The notes beneath the pieces are model-generated. The model did no database searches, was not told the origin of the DNA, and saw only the letters and a list, made by a program, of their open reading frames with translations. Both the position numbers and the translations under genes were made by a program. Positions 49,718 through 59,767 of a DNA stretch of 64,000 nucleotides are shown one piece after another. Origin of the DNA: Allomuricauda ruestringensis DSM 13258 (GTDB lineage Bacteria; Bacteroidota; Bacteroidia; Flavobacteriales; Flavobacteriaceae); the NCBI RefSeq assembly GCF_000224085.1, contig NC_015945.1:3340501-3404500 (forward strand). Direction: 5' to 3'. The number at the start of each line of letters is the position of its first letter. Position 1 is the first letter of the stretch.

Positions 49718-50812
49718 ATGAAAGCAGGTATTGTAGGATTGCCCAACGTAGGAAAATCAACACTTTTTAACTGTTTGTCCAATGCAAAGGCACAAAGTGC
49801 CAACTTCCCTTTTTGTACCATAGAACCCAATATTGGTGTGGTGAACGTGCCCGACCAACGCTTGGAGAAATTGGAAGAATTGGTGAATCCCGAACGTGTT
49901 CTTCCAGCTACTGTGGAAATTGTGGACATTGCCGGTTTGGTAAAAGGTGCCAGCAAAGGAGAGGGACTTGGAAACCAGTTTTTGGGGAATATTCGCGAAA
50001 CCGATGCTATTCTGCACGTACTTCGCTGTTTTGATAATGACAATGTGGTTCATGTCGATGGTTCGGTAGACCCAATTCGGGACAAGGAGACCATTGATAT
50101 GGAATTGCAGCTAAAGGATTTGGAAAGTGTTGAGAAAAAGCTGGATAAAGTAAAGCGTGCAGCCAAAACAGGCAATAAAGAAGCCCAAAAGGAAGAAGCG
50201 GTACTTTCTGCACTAAAAGAAGGTCTGGAAGCCGGAAAATCGGTCAGAGCCATTGAAATTAGCGAAGATGGCCGGGAAGAATTTGTAAAACCATTGCAGT
50301 TGATCACGGACAAGCCCGTAATGTATGTTTGTAATGTAGATGAAAGCTCAGCCGTTGATGGCAATGCATATGTTGAAAAAGTAAAAGAAGCTGTGTCCGA
50401 TGAAAATGCAGAGGTTATTTTTTTAGCTGTGGGCACTGAGGCCGATATCACCGAATTGGAATCTTACGAAGAGCGCCAAATGTTCTTGGAAGATATCGGA
50501 CTTTCCGAACCAGGTTCCGCCAAATTGATTCGTGGAGCCTACAGATTACTCGAATTGGATACTTATTTCACTGCTGGAGAAAAAGAAGTCCGCGCGTGGA
50601 CCATTCCTGTTGGGGCCACGGCACCACAAGCTGCAGGTGTTATCCATACCGATTTTGAAAAAGGCTTTATCCGTGCCGAGGTCATTGCTTACGACGATTA
50701 CGTAAAATATGGCAGCGAAGCCAAAGTAAAAGAAGCTGGCCGTATGCGCGTAGAAGGCAAAGAATACATTGTTAAGGACGGTGATGTGATGCACTTTAGG
50801 TTTAATGTGTAG
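49718..50812 (+). CDS. ychF: Redox-regulated ATPase YchF
   Basis: A 364-residue OBG-family P-loop protein that prefers ATP and binds ribosomes. Walker A is GLPNVGKST (6-14), switch II is DIAGLVKGASKGEGLGN, and the G4 position is NVDE rather than NKxD, which explains the ATP preference. A coiled insertion (about 120-200) and a C-terminal TGS domain (about 280-364, TFFTAGEKEVRAW-type) complete it. A -7 element TATATTTG (49686-49693) lies 24 bases before the ATG. Confidence 0.97.
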   Translation: MKAGIVGLPNVGKSTLFNCLSNAKAQSANFPFCTIEPNIGVVNVPDQRLEKLEELVNPERVLPATVEIVDIAGLVKGASKGEGLGNQFLGNIRETDAILHVLRCFDNDNVVHVDGSVDPIRDKETIDMELQLKDLESVEKKLDKVKRAAKTGNKEAQKEEAVLSALKEGLEAGKSVRAIEISEDGREEFVKPLQLITDKPVMYVCNVDESSAVDGNAYVEKVKEAVSDENAEVIFLAVGTEADITELESYEERQMFLEDIGLSEPGSAKLIRGAYRLLELDTYFTAGEKEVRAWTIPVGATAPQAAGVIHTDFEKGFIRAEVIAYDDYVKYGSEAKVKEAGRMRVEGKEYIVKDGDVMHFRFNV

Positions 50813-50879
50813 CCGCTGGGCATTGTAATCAACACCATTTACTACATTCTAGTTTACGGGTATAAAATAGCTTTGCCAC

Positions 50880-51782
50880 ATGTCCAGTAAAAGCTTGGGA
50901 ATTTTATACGGTGTTTTGGGGGTAGTACTGTTCTCCTCCAAGGCCGTTATGGTGAAACTGGCTTACCGTTACGATGTGGACACCTTGGATTTACTACTGT
51001 TTCGGATGCTGTTTTCCCTACCGTTCTATGTTTTTATTCTCTTTTTGATTCGAAAAAAATCGTCAAAAACAACAATTGTTGCCAGAGATTATGCATGGCT
51101 CTTTCTTTTTGGCTTTGTCGGTTATTATTTGGCCAGTTATTTTGATTTTTTGGGACTGAATTACATCAAGGCGGGATTGGAGCGTATCATTTTATTTGTG
51201 TACCCTACCATTGTCGTATTTCTTACCTGGTTGATTTTTAGGAAAAAAATAACTCGGGTTCAATTTGTTGCTATTCTTATCACCTATCTAGGTGTGCTCA
51301 TTACTTTTTGGGATGAATTGGACATCACGGGAAACAAAGTGTTGTTAGGCGGATTTTTGGTTTTGTTGAGCGCCATAACTTATGCCTCTTATTTAGTGGG
51401 CAGTGGTTGGTTGATTCCTAAATTCGGAGTGCTTCGATTTACCTGCTACGCGATGATCGTATCCACCATTTGTATTGTGATACATTATTTGGTGGCGGGC
51501 AACTGGGAATTTGCGAATTACCCATGGCCAGTGTACGCTTATGGTTTGGCCATGGCCATTTTTGCCACTTTGATTCCATCCTTTTTGGTTTCAGCCGCAA
51601 TCGAAAGACTGGGAGCTTCCAATTTTTCAATTTTGGGAAGTTTGGGACCCATTTCCACGATTTTGCTTGCCTTTGTGTTTTTGGACGAAAAACTCACGAA
51701 TTGGCAGTTGGTTGGAATGTTGATTGTTATTTTTGGAGTGACATATCTATCAATCCAAGGAAAAAAGCGGGCTAACGGCTGA
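50880..51782 (+). CDS. EamA/DMT-superfamily transporter
   Basis: A 300-residue inner-membrane protein with ten predicted helices and two EamA repeats, the first beginning LGILYGVLGVVLFSSKAVMV and the second LLGGFLVLLSAITYASYLV. Substrate unknown; such proteins export metabolites or drugs. A -7 element TAGCTTTG (50868-50875) ends 4 bases before the ATG, so the mRNA is probably leaderless. Confidence 0.9.
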   Translation: MSSKSLGILYGVLGVVLFSSKAVMVKLAYRYDVDTLDLLLFRMLFSLPFYVFILFLIRKKSSKTTIVARDYAWLFLFGFVGYYLASYFDFLGLNYIKAGLERIILFVYPTIVVFLTWLIFRKKITRVQFVAILITYLGVLITFWDELDITGNKVLLGGFLVLLSAITYASYLVGSGWLIPKFGVLRFTCYAMIVSTICIVIHYLVAGNWEFANYPWPVYAYGLAMAIFATLIPSFLVSAAIERLGASNFSILGSLGPISTILLAFVFLDEKLTNWQLVGMLIVIFGVTYLSIQGKKRANG

Positions 51783-51838
51783 TATATATTAACAATTATT
51801 GTTATCTATTGTTGATTACTTTCTACCGTACACCCTTT

Positions 51839-51846
51839 TATTTTTG
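51839..51846 (+). promoter_or_regulatory. Putative -7 element of parE
   Basis: TATTTTTG matches TAnnTTTG and lies 38 bases before the parE start. The -33 box is not clear. Confidence 0.45.
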
Positions 51847-51884
51847 CTCCTAAATTTTATATTGCAATGATTAACCCTTAACTA

Positions 51885-53753
51885 ATGGCAGACACCCAAT
51901 ATACTGAGGATAATATCCGTTCGCTGGACTGGAAGGAGCATATTCGTATGCGTCCAGGAATGTACATTGGAAAATTGGGCGACGGTTCCTCTGCGGATGA
52001 TGGTATTTATATTCTCTTAAAAGAAGTTCTCGATAACTCCATCGATGAATTTGTGATGGGAGCCGGGAAGACCATCGAAATCACTATAAAGGAAAATACC
52101 GTTCACGTACGCGATTACGGTCGTGGCATTCCGCTGGGAAAAGTGGTGGACGTTGTTTCCAAAATGAACACAGGTGGTAAATACGATACCCGGGCCTTTA
52201 AAAAATCTGTAGGACTGAACGGGGTAGGTACCAAAGCTGTGAATGCACTTTCCTCTTATTTTAGGGTAGAATCCAACCGGGACGGGCAATCCAAGTCAGC
52301 AGAGTTTGAGACAGGAAATTTGGTCAACGAAGAACTTTTGGAGGAATCTTCCCGAAGAAAGGGGACCAAGGTGAGTTTCACTCCAGATGAATCCATCTTT
52401 AAAAAATACAAATACCGCAATGAGTATGTGGAACGCATGCTCAAATACTACGTTTACCTGAATCCTGGGTTGACCATCGTTTTCAATGGCGAAAAATTCC
52501 ATTCGGATAATGGCCTAAAGGATTTGTTGGAGGACAACAACAACGAAGAAGACTTTTTATATCCGGTAATTCATCTCAAAGGCGATGATATTGAAGTGGC
52601 GATGACCCACAGCAAAACCCAGTATAGTGAGGAGTACCATTCTTTTGTGAATGGACAGCACACCACACAAGGAGGAACACATCAATCCGCATTTAGGGAA
52701 GCTATCGTGAAAACCATTCGTGATTTCTACGGTAAAAACTACGATGCTTCCGATGTTCGTAAATCCATCATATCCGCAGTTTCCATCAAAGTAATGGAGC
52801 CCGTATTCGAGAGCCAGACCAAGACCAAATTGGGTTCTACCGATATGGGGGGCGATCTGCCCACTGTCCGCACCTATATCAATGATTTTATAGGGACACA
52901 TTTGGACAACTACCTCCATAAGAACCAAGCAACTGCCGATGTTCTTCAAAAGAAAATTGTTCAGGCCGAGAAAGAACGTAAAGAACTCTCAGGGATTCGA
53001 AAATTGGCCAGAGACCGTGCCAAGAAAGCCAGTCTTCACAATAAAAAGCTACGAGATTGCCGCGTCCATCTACAGGACATGAAAAAAGATCGACGCTTGG
53101 AGACCACCTTGTTTATTACCGAAGGGGATTCCGCATCGGGTTCCATTACCAAATCCCGCGATGTAAATACCCAGGCCGTATTCAGCCTACGAGGTAAACC
53201 GTTGAACTCCTATGGAATGTCCAAAAAGATTGTATACGAGAACGAGGAGTTCAATTTGTTGCAAGCGGCACTTAACATCGAGGATTCTATGGAAGAGCTG
53301 CGATACAACAATATTGTAATCGCTACGGATGCCGATGTGGACGGAATGCACATTCGCCTATTGCTGATTACCTTCTTTTTGCAATTTTTCCCGGAATTGA
53401 TCAAAGAAAACCACTTATATATTCTTCAAACCCCATTATTTAGGGTGCGCAATAAAAAAGAAACCATTTATTGTTACAGTGATGAAGAGCGAAGAAATGC
53501 TATTGAAAAACTTACCGGGAAACCAGAAATTACCCGATTTAAGGGATTGGGTGAAATTTCTCCGGATGAGTTTAAAAATTTTATAGGTGATGATATCCGT
53601 TTGGAACCTGTTATGCTGGACAAGGCGATGAGCATAGATGCCCTGTTGAAATTTTATATGGGGAAAAATACGCCGGATAGACAGGAATTCATTATCAACA
53701 ACCTTAAGGTGGAACTTGACCTTGTTGAAGAAAACCAACTGCAACCCAAATAA
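51885..53753 (+). CDS. parE: DNA topoisomerase IV subunit B
   Basis: ATPase subunit of a type IIA topoisomerase that decatenates chromosomes. The 622 residues show the GHKL ATP site ([32 protein letters not shown]), the lid [14 protein letters not shown], and the TOPRIM motif [11 protein letters not shown] with the [10 protein letters not shown] metal site. Length fits ParE/GyrB without the extra proteobacterial insertion. parC follows after 15 bases. The ParE rather than GyrB call rests on this adjacency and on my recollection that flavobacteria keep gyrase elsewhere. Confidence 0.92.
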   Translation: MADTQYTEDNIRSLDWKEHIRMRPGMYIGKLGDGSSADDGIYILLKEVLDNSIDEFVMGAGKTIEITIKENTVHVRDYGRGIPLGKVVDVVSKMNTGGKYDTRAFKKSVGLNGVGTKAVNALSSYFRVESNRDGQSKSAEFETGNLVNEELLEESSRRKGTKVSFTPDESIFKKYKYRNEYVERMLKYYVYLNPGLTIVFNGEKFHSDNGLKDLLEDNNNEEDFLYPVIHLKGDDIEVAMTHSKTQYSEEYHSFVNGQHTTQGGTHQSAFREAIVKTIRDFYGKNYDASDVRKSIISAVSIKVMEPVFESQTKTKLGSTDMGGDLPTVRTYINDFIGTHLDNYLHKNQATADVLQKKIVQAEKERKELSGIRKLARDRAKKASLHNKKLRDCRVHLQDMKKDRRLETTLFITEGDSASGSITKSRDVNTQAVFSLRGKPLNSYGMSKKIVYENEEFNLLQAALNIEDSMEELRYNNIVIATDADVDGMHIRLLLITFFLQFFPELIKENHLYILQTPLFRVRNKKETIYCYSDEERRNAIEKLTGKPEITRFKGLGEISPDEFKNFIGDDIRLEPVMLDKAMSIDALLKFYMGKNTPDRQEFIINNLKVELDLVEENQLQPK

Positions 53754-53768
53754 ATGCCGATTTTCTAA

Positions 53769-56396
53769 ATGGAAGAAAATGAAGAACTGAACGATGAGAG
53801 TTTAGAGAACCAAGACGAGTCCCAAGACAGCCTGATCAAGGTAACGGGGATGTACAAGGATTGGTTTTTGGATTATGCTTCATACGTAATATTGGAGCGT
53901 GCCGTTCCTGCTATCGAAGATGGATTTAAGCCCGTGCAGCGCAGGATTATGCACGCACTAAAGGAGCTTGACGATGGCCGATACAACAAAGTGGCCAACG
54001 TAGTCGGACACACCATGCAGTACCACCCGCACGGAGATGCCAGTATTGCCGATGCCATGGTCCAAATTGGGCAAAAGGATTTGCTGATCGACACCCAAGG
54101 TAACTGGGGTAACATTTTAACAGGTGACGGAGCAGCTGCACCACGTTATATAGAAGCGCGACTTTCCAAGTTTGCCCTGGAAGTAGTTTACAGCCCAAAA
54201 ATTACCGAGTGGCAACTTTCTTATGATGGCAGAAAAAAAGAACCCGTTAATTTACCCGTTAAATTTCCGCTTCTTTTGGCCCAAGGAGCCGAGGGGATTG
54301 CGGTAGGTCTTTCCACAAAAATACTTCCGCACAACTTTAATGAGTTGATCGATGCTTCCATAAAGCATTTAAAAGGCAAACGTTTTACAATTTATCCCGA
54401 CTTTCCAACCGCGGGAATCATTGATATCACGAATTACAATGATGGGATGCGAGGTGGAAAAATCAGGGTGAGGGCAAAAATATCGACCTTGGACAAAAAT
54501 ACCTTGGTGATCAACGAAATACCTTATGGCACCAATACTTCCTCTTTAATTGACTCCATCTTAAAGGCTAATGATAAGGGGAAAATCAAAATAAAAAAGA
54601 TTGAGGACAATACGGCTGCCGAAGTAGAGATTTTGGTGCATTTGCCCAACGGTATCTCTCCCGATAAAACCATTGATGCCCTCTATGCGTTTACGGCGTG
54701 CGAATCCTCCATATCCCCGCTGGGATGTGTAATTGAAGACAACAAGCCCTTGTTTATCGGCATTAAGGAGATGCTTGAAAGATCCACAGACAATACGGTG
54801 GAACTACTTAAAGCAGAACTTGAAATACAACTGGACGAGTTGGAGGAGCAATGGCACTTTTCTTCCTTGGAACGAATTTTTATAGAGAACAGGATTTATC
54901 GCGAAATTGAGGAGGAGGAAACCTGGGAAGGTGTAATCGAAGCCATAGACAAAGGCTTGAAGCCACACATCACGCATTTAAAAAGAGAAGTAACCAAGGA
55001 AGACATTGTACGACTGACCGAAATCCGAATCAAGCGAATTTCAAAGTTTGATCTGGACAAGGCACAGCAACTTATTGAAAGTTTAGAAGATAAGATTGCC
55101 CAGACCAAGCACCACTTGGAGCATTTGGTAGATTACGCCATTACTTATTTTAAGGAACTTAAAAAGAAATACGGTGCTGGTCGGGAGCGCAAATCAGAAA
55201 TAAAGATTTTTGATGATATTGAAGCCACCAAAGTGGTCATTAGAAACACCAAACTTTATGTAAACCGCAAAGAAGGCTTTATTGGCACCTCTTTAAAGCG
55301 AGATGAATACGTTACCGATTGTAGTGATATCGACGATATTATTGTTTTTACGGAGAAAGGGGAGATGATGGTGACCAAAGTGGACTCCAAGGTGTTTGTT
55401 GGAAAAAACATTATCCATGTGGCCGTTTTCAAAAAGAAGGACAAGCGCACCACCTACAACATGATCTACAAACTCATGAAAGGTGGGCCAAGCTACATCA
55501 AAAGGTTCAACGTCACTAGCATGACCAGGGATAAAATTTATCAACTGGCCGGGGATAAGCCCTCTGCAGAAGTACTTTATTTTTCTGCAAACCCAAATGG
55601 TGAAGCCGAGGTGGTCACTGTAATGTTGCGCCAATCAGGAAGCATTAAAAAACTGAAGTGGGACTTGGATTTTTCCGACGTACTCATCAAGGGAAGAGGT
55701 TCCAAAGGAAATTTAGTCACCAAATATGCCGTAAAACGCATCGAACTAAAAGAAAAAGGCGTATCTACACTTAAACCAAGAAAAATTTGGTTCGACGATG
55801 TGGTAAGTCGCCTTAATGTGGATGGAAGAGGGGAGTTGCTCGGTGAATTCAGGGGAGACGACCTATTGTTGGTAATAGACCAGAAAGGGATTGTAAAAAC
55901 CATTCCGCCAGATTTACTGACAAGATTTAATGACGACATGATCGTGTTGGAAAAATGGAATCCTGACAAGCCTATTTCGGTGGTGCACTACGTGGGCGAC
56001 AAGGACCGTTTTTACTTGAAAAGGTTCTTGGTGGAAAGCCCCAACAAGGAAGAGGTAGTGATTTCCGAAGATTCAAAATCCTATTTGGAGCTTGTTTCCA
56101 CTGACTGGAGACCCATGTTGGAAATTGAATTTGTTAAGCCCAGAGGCAAGGACCCCAAACCAAACCAAGAAATTAATGTGGAAGATTTTATTGCTGTAAA
56201 AGGAATAAAAGCACTTGGAAACCAGCTTACTCCGGAAAAAGTGAAAAATATAAATATTTTGGACCCCTTACCTTACGAGGAACCCGAGGAACAAAAAACC
56301 GAAGACATTGAAGTAGTGGATGAAGAACAAATAAATAATAATGATAATGAAATAGAGACCAAGAATGACAGTTCAGACCAAACCACTTTGTTTTGA
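53769..56396 (+). CDS. parC: DNA topoisomerase IV subunit A
   Basis: DNA-cleaving partner of ParE. The 875 residues carry the catalytic Tyr127 in APRYIEARLSKFA, the quinolone-region HPHGDASIADAMV, the tower/coiled-coil gate (about 330-480), and a C-terminal beta-pinwheel with repeated strands (about 490-800). A highly acidic, Asn-rich tail (about 820-875) ends it. Cotranscribed with parE; the next gene starts 63 bases downstream. Confidence 0.94.
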   Translation: MEENEELNDESLENQDESQDSLIKVTGMYKDWFLDYASYVILERAVPAIEDGFKPVQRRIMHALKELDDGRYNKVANVVGHTMQYHPHGDASIADAMVQIGQKDLLIDTQGNWGNILTGDGAAAPRYIEARLSKFALEVVYSPKITEWQLSYDGRKKEPVNLPVKFPLLLAQGAEGIAVGLSTKILPHNFNELIDASIKHLKGKRFTIYPDFPTAGIIDITNYNDGMRGGKIRVRAKISTLDKNTLVINEIPYGTNTSSLIDSILKANDKGKIKIKKIEDNTAAEVEILVHLPNGISPDKTIDALYAFTACESSISPLGCVIEDNKPLFIGIKEMLERSTDNTVELLKAELEIQLDELEEQWHFSSLERIFIENRIYREIEEEETWEGVIEAIDKGLKPHITHLKREVTKEDIVRLTEIRIKRISKFDLDKAQQLIESLEDKIAQTKHHLEHLVDYAITYFKELKKKYGAGRERKSEIKIFDDIEATKVVIRNTKLYVNRKEGFIGTSLKRDEYVTDCSDIDDIIVFTEKGEMMVTKVDSKVFVGKNIIHVAVFKKKDKRTTYNMIYKLMKGGPSYIKRFNVTSMTRDKIYQLAGDKPSAEVLYFSANPNGEAEVVTVMLRQSGSIKKLKWDLDFSDVLIKGRGSKGNLVTKYAVKRIELKEKGVSTLKPRKIWFDDVVSRLNVDGRGELLGEFRGDDLLLVIDQKGIVKTIPPDLLTRFNDDMIVLEKWNPDKPISVVHYVGDKDRFYLKRFLVESPNKEEVVISEDSKSYLELVSTDWRPMLEIEFVKPRGKDPKPNQEINVEDFIAVKGIKALGNQLTPEKVKNINILDPLPYEEPEEQKTEDIEVVDEEQINNNDNEIETKNDSSDQTTLF

Positions 56397-56459
56397 TGTG
56401 ATTTATGGCTAATTTTCACGCGAGTTACACACCTACAGCAGACCGCTTAATACATTTAT

Positions 56460-57422
56460 ATGGATTTTACAAACCCACTGGTATATGGTGTACCAGTATT
56501 TATTGCCTTTATTTTATTAGAATTAACTTACAGTAAAACCCATGATCACGAACACCATGATCTTTATAACTGGAAAGATTTAGCTGCCAGTGGCTTTATG
56601 GGGATTGGCTCTGCAATCCTTGGACCTTTGTTCAAGGTTGCCTTTGCTATACTCCTTTTTGAAGGGACCTATGAGTTGTTCAATCCCGTTGTGGGTGGCG
56701 TAAGAACCAATATTATGGGGTATGAGTCCTTTGGCTACGCTTGGTACGTTTGGATTATTTGTCAATTGGGCGACGATTTCACCTATTATTGGTTCCATAG
56801 GGCCAATCACGAAGTCCGTATTTTATGGGCTGCACATATAGTACACCATTCTTCCGATAATTTTAATTTAGGTACAGCGATAAGAAACGGATGGTTCACT
56901 ATTTTATACAAACCATTCTTTTACTTATGGTTGCCTGCAATTGGTTTTCCACCAGAAATGGTACTGGTATGTTTAGGGATTGAAGCATTATGGCAATTTC
57001 AATTGCACACGGTTTATGTTCCCAAACTCGGATTTTTGGAAAAAATATTCAATACACACACCATGCACCAAGTACACCACGCCCAAAATGTGGAGTATCT
57101 AGATAAAAACCACGGCGGTTTCTTGAATATTTTCGATAAAATATTTGGCACCTGGAAGGAGCTTGACGATGATGTCGATGTTAAATACGGCGTAATCCAT
57201 GCTCCAGAATCATACAATCCTGTAGTTATACTTACCCACGAATTCAAGGATATTTGGAACGATGTCAAAAAATCGAAAAAACTCTCGCATAAATTAATGT
57301 ACATTTTTGGCCCTCCAGGATGGAGCCACGATGGAAGCACTTTGACAGTGAAACAACAACAGCGATTGTTCAAAAAACAAAAGGAAGCCAGCCCGGAACT
57401 TGCTTACCAAAGACCCAACTAA
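56460..57422 (+). CDS. Sterol desaturase/fatty acid hydroxylase family protein
   Basis: A 320-residue membrane di-iron oxygenase. The histidine clusters HRANHE, HIVHHSSD and HTMHQVHHAQN provide the expected metal ligands, set between four or five hydrophobic segments (for example VPVFIAFILLELTY). Hydroxylation or desaturation of a lipid or carotenoid is typical of the family; the substrate is unknown here. Convergent with the lipoprotein gene. Confidence 0.9.
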   Translation: MDFTNPLVYGVPVFIAFILLELTYSKTHDHEHHDLYNWKDLAASGFMGIGSAILGPLFKVAFAILLFEGTYELFNPVVGGVRTNIMGYESFGYAWYVWIICQLGDDFTYYWFHRANHEVRILWAAHIVHHSSDNFNLGTAIRNGWFTILYKPFFYLWLPAIGFPPEMVLVCLGIEALWQFQLHTVYVPKLGFLEKIFNTHTMHQVHHAQNVEYLDKNHGGFLNIFDKIFGTWKELDDDVDVKYGVIHAPESYNPVVILTHEFKDIWNDVKKSKKLSHKLMYIFGPPGWSHDGSTLTVKQQQRLFKKQKEASPELAYQRPN

Positions 57423-57462
57423 TTTTTATAAATCCAATTTATTGGATTGGGGACTCCCTAAA

Positions 57463-57840
57463 TTAATCAATTTTATGGGCAGTCCCTTTAAACTTGCGAT
57501 TATCGCCAACTACATTATATTCAAAAGTGTACGAAGATTCAGTAGTGGTCAATATTTTGATGTGAATCGGTTTTTCTTCTGCCTTGTTCTTGGGGTTCAG
57601 GTTTTTTAGCACATATTCACAATCGTTTATCCAGCGAACCGACGAAGAATCTGTTTTCCCTTCAAATTCATCCACTTCCAAATCTGTGGTTCTATTGAAT
57701 ATGGTTTTTTTTTCCTCACCGTTTATGGTTGCGGTGAACGAAAATTTACCCGTTTTAAAATCGTTACAATTGCGTTGTGGTGGCTGCCCACAGGCCAAAA
57801 ACAATAGTATAATTGACCCAAAAAGAAGATGTTTTGTCAT
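57463..57840 (-). CDS. Small lipoprotein, unknown function
   Basis: A 125-residue lipoprotein: signal TKHLLFGSIILLFLA with lipobox Cys (LAC), then a beta-rich domain with GKFSFTATINGEE, RWINDCEYVLKNLNP and YTFEYNVVGDNRKFKG. A longer frame from 57876 overlaps the XRE gene and is rejected. The nearby parC gene may have led to topoisomerase names for this family; nothing in the protein supports that. It is 33 bases downstream of the XRE regulator gene, so the two are likely cotranscribed. A weak hairpin at 57431-57448 may end the transcript. Confidence 0.78.
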   Translation of the reverse strand: MTKHLLFGSIILLFLACGQPPQRNCNDFKTGKFSFTATINGEEKKTIFNRTTDLEVDEFEGKTDSSSVRWINDCEYVLKNLNPKNKAEEKPIHIKILTTTESSYTFEYNVVGDNRKFKGTAHKID

Positions 57841-57872
57841 ACCTACAAAGTAACGGAAAGTAGTTGAAAGGG

Positions 57873-58280
57873 TCAATCCTTTTTTGTGTTGTATACCTCA
57901 AAAGTACCATCGGAATAAAACATAACTACCTTATACGGGTTTTTGGACTGTTGTACACGCTTCTTTTCTTTAGAAGAGGGAATAGCAAAATCATCCAGAT
58001 GTGGGTTATCTACCTCTTTAGTGATTTTAGGGCCATTGATTTCGGCCTGATTGGTGCTCTCCTTTGGAAAGCGGCCTTCACCCTTTAACAACCAATACAA
58101 ATCCACCTCAGGGTAGGTATTGACCAATTTCATTACAAAGTCCAAGCTAGGTTTGTTTCTTCCATTCAGCAAGTGCGAGATGCTCGAACGCTGCACACCA
58201 ATCTCGTCGGCAAAGGCAGAGACAGACAACTCCAAGTGCTCGATAACAGTTTCTATACGGGCTATAATTCCTTTGTTCAC
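57873..58280 (-). CDS. XRE-family transcriptional regulator
   Basis: A 135-residue regulator. The N-terminal helix-turn-helix (about 5-60) reads FADEIGVQRSSISHLLNGRN and matches the phage repressor-like XRE fold, followed by DLYWLLKGEG, a Ser/Thr-rich linker, and a short C-terminal YKVVMFYSDGTFEVYNT domain. The start codon is GTG; no in-frame ATG gives a complete HTH. Several similar dyads in the gap upstream (58275-58547) suggest autoregulation and control of the divergent M14 peptidase gene, which is inference. Confidence 0.88.
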   Translation of the reverse strand: MNKGIIARIETVIEHLELSVSAFADEIGVQRSSISHLLNGRNKPSLDFVMKLVNTYPEVDLYWLLKGEGRFPKESTNQAEINGPKITKEVDNPHLDDFAIPSSKEKKRVQQSKNPYKVVMFYSDGTFEVYNTKKD

Positions 58281-58547
58281 AAATGTAAATTATTTAACAA
58301 CTAAGATAGTGCAATTCGAACTAATAAAGAACATGTATGATAAAATAAAGTCAATAATATAAAACAAATAGGTTAAATAAATACATATATATTACTGGTA
58401 TAACGCATTTTATGTATATTAAATAAGGCAGTGTTTACATTTATCACAGAAGGACAGGAAAACATGTTGTGGAATGTTACAAATGTGTCAAAACATTCTT
58501 TGAATCTAGTTACAATTGTAAATACAAGGTTGGTTACTTTTGTAAAC
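58275..58547. promoter_or_regulatory. Array of five similar operator-like motifs
   Basis: Five 15-16-base motifs of the form GTTAC/GTTTACA-nn-TGTAAAC/GTGTCA lie in the divergent gap: GTTCACAAATGTAAAT (58275-58290), GTTTACATTTATCAC (58433-58447), GTTACAAATGTGTCA (58476-58490), GTTACAATTGTAAAT (58509-58523) and GTTACTTTTGTAAAC (58533-58547). The first overlaps the XRE start region and the last contains the -7 element TACTTTTG (58535-58542) of the M14 gene. The AT-rich background could produce some by chance. Confidence 0.45.
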
Positions 58548-58564
58548 TTTAATTCCGAAACTTC

Positions 58565-59668
58565 ATGCTTCAATATTCACTATATAAGGAGAAGTCCATT
58601 CAAGGTAGATACATTAACATAGAATCCATTCAGTCTTGTTTCTCCAAACTATCATCACCCTTAATTCATATCGGGGATTCCGTAAATGGCATTAAAATAA
58701 ATGCTTTTGAAATGGGGACAGGAAAAAAGAAGGTGCTTATGTGGTCCCAAATGCATGGCAACGAATCAACCACGACCAAGGCGGTATGGGACATGGTCAA
58801 TTTTATGCAATCGGAGGAAGCATTGGCCAAAACCATTTTAAAGGAATGTACCTTAATGATTATACCCATGCTAAACCCTGACGGAGCCAATGTGTATACT
58901 CGCGAGAATATAAACAAGGTAGATTTGAACCGCGATGCTAAAAATTTGACACAGCCCGAAAGCATAGCTTTACGAAAACTGTTTGAATCGTTTCAGCCGG
59001 ATTTTTGTTTTAACCTACATGATCAACGCACCCTATTTAGTGCCGGTAAAACGGACAAGCCGGCGACGGTCTCTTTTTTATCCCCGGCAAGCAACCAAGA
59101 ACGCCACATTACCCCCGCAAGGGAAGTGGCCATGAAATTGATTGTTGGCATGGACTCCATGCTGCAAAAACATATTCTGGGGCAGGTGGGTAGGTACGAT
59201 GACGGATTCAACGATAATTGCATTGGAGATACACTTCAAATGTTGGGGGTGCCGACTATTTTGTTCGAGTCGGGCCATTATCCCAAAGACTATGAGCGGG
59301 AGAAAACCAGAGAGTTGATTTTTCTATCAATTGTAGAAGCGCTGAAAATTATTGCCACAGATAAAATTGACGACTATAAAACAGGCGATTATTTTTCAAT
59401 TCCAGGCAACCATAAGTTATTTTTTGATGTGCTGGTAAAGAATCCAGAGGTGGCAAACCCTGAATTTGATGCCGGACATTCAGTAGGAATTCGATATAAG
59501 GAAGTGTTGAAAAGCGATAAAATCGTTTTTAGGCCAGAAATAGCGGAAATTGGCCCTCTTGAAGGTTTTTACGGACACCAAACCATAGAATGTGTTGATA
59601 CCAAGGATTTTGGATTTGCATCCTCCCAAAACGAAATTCTTGATTTAATCCTGAAAATCAATAAATAA
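58565..59668 (+). CDS. M14-family zinc carboxypeptidase-like protein
   Basis: A 367-residue peptidase-fold protein without a signal peptide. The metal-binding HxxE lies in MWSQMHGNESTTTKAVW, the third ligand is probably His in FNLHDQRTLFSAG, and a substrate-binding stretch is PMLNPDGANVYTRENINKVD with LNRD. A later GVPTILFESGHYPKDYERE carries the expected catalytic Glu. It resembles the succinylglutamate-desuccinylase-like M14 group acting in the cytoplasm. Substrate unknown. A promoter -7 element lies 22 bases upstream. Confidence 0.87.
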   Translation: MLQYSLYKEKSIQGRYINIESIQSCFSKLSSPLIHIGDSVNGIKINAFEMGTGKKKVLMWSQMHGNESTTTKAVWDMVNFMQSEEALAKTILKECTLMIIPMLNPDGANVYTRENINKVDLNRDAKNLTQPESIALRKLFESFQPDFCFNLHDQRTLFSAGKTDKPATVSFLSPASNQERHITPAREVAMKLIVGMDSMLQKHILGQVGRYDDGFNDNCIGDTLQMLGVPTILFESGHYPKDYEREKTRELIFLSIVEALKIIATDKIDDYKTGDYFSIPGNHKLFFDVLVKNPEVANPEFDAGHSVGIRYKEVLKSDKIVFRPEIAEIGPLEGFYGHQTIECVDTKDFGFASSQNEILDLILKINK

Positions 59669-59683
59669 GAATCATTCCTCAAA

Positions 59684-59712
59684 GGTTCTTGCATATTATT
59701 TAAAAAAGAACC
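59684..59712 (+). terminator. Terminator of the M14 peptidase gene
   Basis: Stem GGTTCTT / AAGAACC with a 15-base loop, followed by ATTTTTAT. Confidence 0.6.
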
Positions 59713-59742
59713 ATTTTTATTACGTAAATTTCCATTTTTAAC

Positions 59743-59750
59743 TATTTTTG
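59743..59750 (+). promoter_or_regulatory. Putative -7 element of the Lrp/AsnC gene
   Basis: TATTTTTG matches TAnnTTTG, 17 bases before the ATG. A palindrome ATTACGTAAAT just upstream (about 59719-59729) could be an operator. Confidence 0.5.
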
Positions 59751-59767
59751 CTGCAAAATTCAATGTA

